A stretch of DNA of 8,676 bases from an uncultured Prevotellaceae bacterium. Lineage in GTDB: Bacteria > Bacteroidota > Bacteroidia > Bacteroidales > Bacteroidaceae. A program made the translations under genes and the position numbers. Shown in pieces: positions 6,928 through 8,676 of the stretch. The DNA lies in contig CADCQC010000386.1 of NCBI GenBank assembly GCA_902803455.1, positions 1-8,676 on the forward strand, written 5' to 3'. How positions within the stretch are numbered: the stretch's first letter is position 1; every line of letters begins with the position of its first letter. The notes under the pieces are model-generated. The model had not been told where the DNA came from. It saw only the letters and a list, made by a program, of their open reading frames with translations, and searched no databases.

Positions 6928-6935
6928 TACTTTTG
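6928..6935 (+). promoter_or_regulatory. Candidate -7 box for mltG
   Basis: TACTTTTG matches TAnnTTTG exactly and is followed by CA, as is common in Bacteroidales promoters. No good -33 box is seen 19-21 bp upstream. Predicted start is near 6942, giving a leader of about 49 bases to ATG 6991. It lies back to back with the malQ promoter. Confidence 0.5.
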
Positions 6936-6990
6936 CAAAATAAAACCGAAAGGACTACACCAAACATCCAACACCTTACAAGCATCCATA

Positions 6991-8022
6991 ATGAAAAAGA
7001 AATCAAGCAAAGGCCTGAAGGTCTTGTGTTCCGTGATCGCCATCATCCTGCTGTCCCTGCTCTGCACAGGTTATTATTACTTCTACACCTCTCTCTCAAA
7101 AGAGAGTGAGACCACCTATCTTTACATCGACCGCGACGACAGCCGCGACTCCGTCTTCGCAAAGGTTTCTGCCATTGCAAAGCCCCATGCCATGAAAGGT
7201 TTTGAGACTTTGGTCAACCTCAGAGGATACGACAACGTGATCCGCGGCCGCTATGGCGTGAAGACCGACATGAGCGCAAATGATGTCTACCAAATGTTCA
7301 AACGTGGAGAACAGACCCCGCTCAACGTGCCGATTCCCTCGGTGCGCACTTTGGACAGGTTGGCAGGTGCCGTGGCCAAGAAACTGGAACTCGACAGTCT
7401 GGAACTGTTGCATGCCCTCACCGATCCATCCGTGTGTGCGAAATACGGCTTGGACACCTGCACCATGGCCAGCATGTTTATTCCTGACTCCTACAATATG
7501 TATTGGACCGTGTCTGTGGATGAGTTCCTTGACCGGATGAAGAAAGAGAGCGACAAATTCTGGAACGACGACCGGATGCAGAAAGCGAAAGCATTAGGTC
7601 TCTCACCGGCAGAGGTAAGCACCTTGGCCAGCATCGTGACCGAGGAGACTCGTGCCACAGCGGAGAAGCCCACCGTAGCAGGCCTCTATATCAACCGTCT
7701 GAAGAAAGGCATGTTGCTGCAATCCGATCCCACGGTGAAATTTGCGATGCATGATTTCACCATCAAGCGGATTCTCAACCGCATGCTGACAACCGATGAT
7801 CCCTACAACACCTATAAATATCCAGGTCTTCCTCCCGGACCTATCCGTATCCCATTGAAGGAAGATCTCGACGCTGTGCTCAACTATGAGCACCACGACT
7901 ACATCTATATGTGTGCGAAGGAAGACTTCAGCGGAACCCACAACTATGCCCGCACAGAGGCAGAGCACCAAGCCAACGCCCGGCGCTACCACCAAGCCCT
8001 CAATGCCAGAGGAATCAGATAA
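6991..8022 (+). CDS. mltG: Endolytic murein transglycosylase MltG (YceG-like)
   Basis: A 343-residue inner-membrane protein that cuts nascent peptidoglycan glycan strands and is thought to set their length. Residues 1-10 are basic and cytoplasmic, 11-32 form one membrane helix, and the rest is periplasmic. The YceG core is clear: LASIVTEET (212-220) with the conserved catalytic Glu at 219, then VAGLYINRLKKGMLLQSDPTV (229-249), YNTYKYPGLPPGPI (272-285) and a FSGTHNYARTEAEH end segment (313-326). Length is usual for the family. The ATG at 6991 is chosen because it starts the KKK-plus-membrane-helix N-terminus and lies after the -7 box. The frame is open back to 6766, but that would read through the promoter. 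It is divergent from malQ, and a 384-bp spacer with its own promoter separates it from glnS, so it is probably transcribed alone. Confidence 0.95.
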   Translation: MKKKSSKGLKVLCSVIAIILLSLLCTGYYYFYTSLSKESETTYLYIDRDDSRDSVFAKVSAIAKPHAMKGFETLVNLRGYDNVIRGRYGVKTDMSANDVYQMFKRGEQTPLNVPIPSVRTLDRLAGAVAKKLELDSLELLHALTDPSVCAKYGLDTCTMASMFIPDSYNMYWTVSVDEFLDRMKKESDKFWNDDRMQKAKALGLSPAEVSTLASIVTEETRATAEKPTVAGLYINRLKKGMLLQSDPTVKFAMHDFTIKRILNRMLTTDDPYNTYKYPGLPPGPIRIPLKEDLDAVLNYEHHDYIYMCAKEDFSGTHNYARTEAEHQANARRYHQALNARGIR

Positions 8023-8044
8023 ACTTTCGGCAACAAAAATTTAG

Positions 8045-8139
8045 GAACAAAATTGTGACGCCCCCTCTTCACAGAGGAGGCGTCACAGTCTCAATAGGCA
8101 TTAGCTTTTTTTAAGGTAAAAAGATTGTATTCAGGATAA
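8045..8139 (-). ncRNA. Candidate small RNA, about 95 nt
   Basis: A consensus minus-strand promoter (8145-8176) predicts a start near 8138, and a hairpin with a U-rich tail ends near 8045. No gene lies in between on that strand except a possible 10-codon frame (8101 to 8069, MPIETVTPPL) that runs into the hairpin. The predicted RNA ends before the mltG stop and would be antisense to the mltG 3' untranslated region. It matches no RNA family I recognise. The promoter and terminator are visible; the RNA itself is an inference. Confidence 0.35.
8054..8087 (-). terminator. 14-bp hairpin with U-rich tail, better formed on the minus strand
   Basis: The arms are 8074-8087 and 8054-8067 with a 6-base loop. 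As minus-strand RNA all 14 pairs form (one is G-U) and the tail reads AUUUUGUU. As plus-strand RNA the same position is a C-A mismatch and no U-tract follows closely. It may still help end mltG transcripts, whose stop is 32 bp upstream, but the design favours minus-strand transcription. Confidence 0.6.
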
Positions 8140-8144
8140 CGCTG

Positions 8145-8176
8145 CAAAAGTACATGTTTTTTACCATCAGCGCAAA
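8145..8176 (-). promoter_or_regulatory. Orphan consensus promoter reading toward the mltG 3' end
   Basis: On the minus strand TTTG (8173-8176), a 20-bp spacer and TACTTTTG (8145-8152) match both boxes of the Bacteroidota promoter with no mismatch. It is the best promoter match I found in the window, yet no protein gene follows it on that strand before the hairpin at 8054-8087. Confidence 0.6.
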
Positions 8177-8304
8177 TAAATTTATATGCTATAAAACATA
8201 TTATGACATTGTGTCACTCAAAATCCCATGTTATGCGGTTTATTCACATGCCAATGTGACAAAAATCATATTTATATGGTTTTTACAAATGAAATCTGTT
8301 TTTT

Positions 8305-8337
8305 TTAGATGAAATTTGGATTTTTGATGTAACTTTG
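8305..8337 (+). promoter_or_regulatory. Candidate promoter for glnS
   Basis: TAACTTTG (8330-8337) is an exact TAnnTTTG -7 box, identical to the one before malQ. The -33 box is weak: TTAG at 8305-8308 with a 21-bp spacer. Predicted start is near 8344, leaving a leader of about 63 bases to ATG 8407. Confidence 0.55.
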
Positions 8338-8406
8338 TAGCCCAAACTATCAAAAACAGGTGAAGATGACATCAGTTCATCCTAACCCACCAAATACAAT
8401 CGGCTT

Positions 8407-8676
8407 ATGACTACAACATCAGAAAACAGCAACATGGAGAAAAGAAGTCTCAATTTTATCGAACAGATGGTTGAGAAAGACCTCGCCGAAGGAAAAAACG
8501 GAGGACGCATCCAAACTCGTTTTCCTCCAGAGCCCAACGGATATCTGCATATCGGTCATGCCAAGGCCATCAGCATGGATTTTGGTGTGGCAGAGCGTTA
8601 TGGTGGTATCTGCAACCTGCGTTTCGATGACACCAATCCTACCAAGGAGAATACCGAATATGTGGAGAACATCATG
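8407..8676 (+). CDS. glnS: Glutaminyl-tRNA synthetase, N-terminal end (partial)
   Basis: The first 90 codons of a class I aminoacyl-tRNA synthetase that charges tRNA-Gln with glutamine in the cytoplasm; the frame runs off the window edge. FPPEPNGYLHIGHAKA (residues 39-54) contains the HIGH ATP-binding motif in the PEPNGYLHIGHAK context typical of GlnRS and GluRS-family enzymes. LRFDDTNPTKENTEYV (75-90) is the usual GlnRS follow-on segment. NFIEQMVEKDLAEGK near 16-30 fits the GlnRS N-terminus. The KMSKS motif lies beyond the window. ATG 8407 is used as the start; ATG 8434 (residue 10) is a possible alternative. It has its own upstream promoter. Confidence 0.93.
   Translation, partial: MTTTSENSNMEKRSLNFIEQMVEKDLAEGKNGGRIQTRFPPEPNGYLHIGHAKAISMDFGVAERYGGICNLRFDDTNPTKENTEYVENIM

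Larger units (their letters stand above)
8023..8406. other. 384-bp intergenic region between mltG and glnS
   Basis: No protein-coding gene is supported here. From left to right it holds a strong hairpin (8054-8087), an orphan minus-strand promoter (8145-8176), an A/T-rich stretch with two small dyads (TGACA-TTG-TGTCA at 8204-8216 and TCACAT-GCCA-ATGTGA at 8244-8259), and the glnS promoter near 8330. No tRNA or T-box-like structure was recognised ahead of glnS. Confidence 0.7.

Noticed and set aside
6766..6990. Longer start for mltG
   Set aside because: It would overlap malQ and read through both divergent promoters; the basic N-terminus and membrane helix start at ATG 6991.
8244..8259. Crp-type operator
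   Set aside because: The half sites are in the opposite order (TCACA then TGTGA) to the Crp consensus.

Overview
The window looks like a chromosomal segment of a Bacteroidales bacterium, most likely Prevotella or a close relative. This rests on three things. The protein families have Bacteroidota-style versions: a 906-residue MalQ with duplicated N-terminal starch-binding domains, a secreted Sde182-like protein, and signal peptides ending in AQ. Several gene starts have the Bacteroidota promoter form TTTG-N19-21-TAnnTTTG. Start codons lack Shine-Dalgarno sequences. Base composition is near balanced in genes and A/T-rich in spacers. No mobile element, CRISPR array, tRNA or rRNA is visible.

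Layout: (1) 1-312, + strand, the C-terminal end of a glycoside hydrolase family 31 enzyme. (2) 313-412, a convergent spacer with a decamer repeat array and a perfect 20-bp hairpin. (3) 413-6819, five genes all on the minus strand. In transcription order they are malQ (GH77), a phosphoglycolate-phosphatase-like HAD gene split by an in-frame TAG, a secreted Sde182-like nucleoside-hydrolase-fold protein, a small secreted protein of unknown function, and a secreted alpha/beta hydrolase. (4) 6820-6990, a divergent promoter region. (5) 6991-8022, + strand, mltG. (6) 8023-8406, a 384-bp spacer with a candidate minus-strand small RNA and the glnS promoter. (7) 8407-8676, + strand, the start of glnS.

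How the genes fit together: malQ and the HAD gene overlap by 4 bp (ATGA) and are almost certainly co-transcribed. The three secreted-protein genes follow in the same direction with short spacers and may be read from the same promoter or from weak internal ones. The GH31 end, GH77, Sde182-like protein and esterase-like hydrolase suggest a loose carbohydrate-processing neighbourhood, but there is no SusC/SusD pair, so this is not a classical polysaccharide utilisation locus. mltG and glnS are housekeeping genes for cell wall and translation.

The observations most worth checking are the single amber codon in an otherwise intact phosphatase gene, the orphan consensus promoter facing a strand-asymmetric terminator at 8045-8176, the CTAG array spaced at 10 bp (318-390), and the apparent loss of the catalytic histidine in the 413-1267 hydrolase. 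I see no convincing new multi-gene system.
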